From Promethearchaeota archaeon (GTDB lineage: Archaea; Asgardarchaeota; Lokiarchaeia; Sigyniarchaeales; SOKP01): a DNA stretch of 7,014 nucleotides. Shown here one piece after another: positions 5,712 to 7,014 of the stretch. A model generated the notes under the pieces. That model was given only the letters and a program-made list of their open reading frames with translations, searched no databases and was not told the DNA's origin. The stretch spans positions 1-7,014 of the forward strand of contig SDNM01000077.1 in assembly GCA_004524385.1 (NCBI GenBank), read 5' to 3'. Every line of letters begins with the position of its first letter. Position 1 is the stretch's first letter. The translations under genes and the position numbers were made by a program.

Positions 5712-6515
5712 ATGAGTTTTACGTTAAAACTAGAAAATAGTCGGATTTTAAAAGGCATAGTAGAAACTCTTGCTAGTATTATTGATGAAACTGAGTTTAT
5801 GGTAACACCAAAAGAGTTCACAATTTCAGCGATGGATCCAAGTCGAATTTGTTTATTAAAACTTTCTATCAAGAAAGATAATTTTGATGATTATAAATGT
5901 AGTAAAGAATCTAAAGTAGGATTAAATTTAGACGATTTAGATAAGATCTTGAAACGATGTGCTGCAAATGACTCTGTGGAAATTGATTTTAATGAGAAGG
6001 ATCAAAAAATTAAAATTAAAATGCAGAGAGAGGGAACTTCTCGCACTCGAACTTTTAGTTTAGCTTTACTGGACATCGATATTGAAGAAATTCCGATGGA
6101 AAATTTATTAAATATTGAATATTCTTCAAAATGGGTAATAGATCCGGAATTCTTAGTTGAGGCGATAAAAGACGCTGAGATTTATTCCGAAATTTTAAAT
6201 ATGAAGTCAATAGAAGACCAGGGTTTAGTTTTTAGTTCTACTGGACAAATTGGAGAGATGAATTACGAGCTTGAACTAGATGAATTGATTGAAACAGATA
6301 TTTCTGGCACTAGTAGTGGCGCATACTCTCTAACTTTTTTGAAAGCAATCTTGAAGATTTCTTCAATTACCGAAAAGTTAGAGATCTCACTCAAAACTGA
6401 CCATCCCTTAAAAATGATGTTTAACCTACTTGAAGGTGGTGAACTATTCTATTTCCTTGCGCCAAGAGTAGAGGAGGCCGATTTCGATGAAGATGAGGAC
6501 ATGGATGAATTTTAA
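5712..6515 (+). CDS. pcn: DNA polymerase sliding clamp PCNA
   Basis: PCNA forms a trimeric ring round DNA and tethers polymerase, ligase, FEN1 and other PIP-box proteins. The 267 residues show the two-domain clamp pattern: N-terminal FTLKLENSRILKGIVETLASI (3-23), the AMDPSRICLLKLSI strand (about 40-53), the interdomain connector around LLDIDIEEIPMENLL, and the C-terminal ELFYFLAPRVEE that lines the PIP-box pocket. After LAPRVEE there is a 12-residue tail with eight Asp/Glu, longer and more acidic than in typical clamps. The ATG at 5712 gives the standard N-terminus. It is divergent from the OB-fold gene and followed, 131 bases on, by PriL, a common archaeal neighbour. Nothing is missing, so it should be functional. 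Confidence 0.96.
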   Translation: MSFTLKLENSRILKGIVETLASIIDETEFMVTPKEFTISAMDPSRICLLKLSIKKDNFDDYKCSKESKVGLNLDDLDKILKRCAANDSVEIDFNEKDQKIKIKMQREGTSRTRTFSLALLDIDIEEIPMENLLNIEYSSKWVIDPEFLVEAIKDAEIYSEILNMKSIEDQGLVFSSTGQIGEMNYELELDELIETDISGTSSGAYSLTFLKAILKISSITEKLEISLKTDHPLKMMFNLLEGGELFYFLAPRVEEADFDEDEDMDEF

Positions 6516-6517
6516 TC

Positions 6518-6545
6518 AATTATTTTAACTTCTTATCTCTTTTCA
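6518..6545 (+). terminator. T-rich stretch after PCNA
   Basis: Runs such as ATTATTTTAACTT and CTCTTTTC follow the PCNA stop. They could end the transcript, as PriL seems to have its own TATA box. Weak evidence in an AT-rich background. Confidence 0.25.
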
Positions 6546-6578
6546 AATTTAATTATTAATAAATCAATGTGCTCCTTG

Positions 6579-6587
6579 TATATAAAA
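6579..6587 (+). promoter_or_regulatory. TATA box for PriL
   Basis: TATATAAAA is a good archaeal TATA match, 60-68 bases before the TTG start at 6647. Transcription from about 6605-6612 would give a leader of about 35-40 bases that contains the ribosome binding site at 6630-6635. Confidence 0.45.
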
Positions 6588-6629
6588 CATCAAATTATCA
6601 TTTTATTTAGAGAAAGAATAATTTTGAAA

Positions 6630-6635
6630 AAGGAG
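6630..6635 (+). promoter_or_regulatory. Shine-Dalgarno site for PriL
   Basis: AAGGAG lies 11 bases before the TTG at 6647. It is the strongest ribosome binding site in the window and supports this non-ATG start; the frame has a TAG stop at 6608-6610 and no upstream start codon. Confidence 0.5.
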
Positions 6636-6646
6636 AATTTAACGCC

Positions 6647-7014
6647 TTGACCGTTCCGATTGAATTAATTTACCGATATCCTTGGCTTCCCTCGTTAAAA
6701 GAATCTTTTTCAGACATTGCTTCTAAACCACCTTCAGAGTTTATTTCGACTATTTTTTCAGAAACTTTTAGTGAAGAAATACAAGAAAGATTATTTGAAA
6801 TTTTTAAAGCCGCTTTTGATAATTTAGAAAATGTATCGTATTATAAACTTGATAAGGTAAATGTATATCTGTATTTATTGTTAAAAATCTTAATGTTTGT
6901 TCTGGATAATAAAATTATTACAAATAAAATCGCTAATTTATTTTCGAAAATAAATTATAACGATCTAATTGAAGAAAATGACTACAACATTTATTCTATT
7001 TGTGAAGATTTAAA
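6647..7014 (+). CDS. priL: DNA primase large subunit PriL, N-terminal part, 3' end outside window
   Basis: The frame starting at the TTG stays open to the window edge (122 codons). It begins TVPIELIYRYPWLPSLKES, matching the archaeal PriL N-terminus, where a Y/RYPFLP-type motif recurs. This is followed by a helical region rich in Leu, Phe, Lys and Asn (about 25-122), as in the all-helical N-terminal domain. PriL pairs with PriS to synthesise RNA/DNA primers; its iron-sulfur C-terminal domain would lie beyond the edge. Location directly after PCNA supports the call, since pcn-priL adjacency is common in archaea. The start is decided by the AAGGAG at 6630-6635 and by the absence of any upstream start codon after the stop at 6608. 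Identity rests on a short motif plus context. Confidence 0.75.
   Translation, partial: MTVPIELIYRYPWLPSLKESFSDIASKPPSEFISTIFSETFSEEIQERLFEIFKAAFDNLENVSYYKLDKVNVYLYLLLKILMFVLDNKIITNKIANLFSKINYNDLIEENDYNIYSICEDL

Overview
The window reads as a low-GC (roughly 30 %) archaeal chromosome. Archaeal markers are eL42 (L44e) and eS27 ribosomal proteins, a PCNA sliding clamp, the start of an archaeo-eukaryotic primase large subunit (PriL), TATA-box-like promoters, weak or absent Shine-Dalgarno sites and several TTG/GTG starts. The low GC, the Asn/Lys-rich proteins and the eukaryote-like stretch of eL42 would fit an Asgard archaeon (Lokiarchaeia-like), but that placement is inference and was not tested by phylogeny.

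Layout, left to right. (1) 1-330: the C-terminal half of uS7, cut by the window edge. (2) 403-1248: an UppP/BacA-type polyprenyl-diphosphate phosphatase, an integral membrane enzyme. (3) 1441-3444: a 667-residue protein with an N-terminal winged helix-turn-helix, an ATP-cone, and a long region that follows the class III anaerobic ribonucleotide reductase NrdD. It stops just before the glycyl-radical domain and appears to lack the catalytic cysteines. It looks like a reductase turned into a transcription regulator and is the most interesting item here. (4) 3446-4363 (minus): PyrB, the aspartate carbamoyltransferase catalytic chain. It converges on the regulator with one base between the two stop codons, and no pyrI is attached. 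(5) 4547-5056: an eL42-eS27 ribosomal pair. (6) 5113-5442 (minus): a small single OB-fold protein, divergent from (7) 5712-6515: PCNA, followed by (8) 6647-7014: the N-terminal part of PriL, cut by the right edge.

The right third is therefore a DNA replication neighbourhood (OB-fold protein, clamp, primase). To its left lie pyrimidine synthesis (PyrB) and a putative nucleotide-sensing regulator descended from the enzyme that makes dNTPs. A plausible but unproven picture is that the HTH-ATP-cone-NrdD-like protein reads the ATP/dATP balance and adjusts dNTP-supply or replication genes. This would parallel bacterial NrdR, which joins a zinc ribbon to an ATP-cone. There is no gene-free stretch over 300 bases. 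The longest gap is 5443-5711, the divergent OB-fold/PCNA promoter region. No tRNA, rRNA, CRISPR or mobile element was seen.
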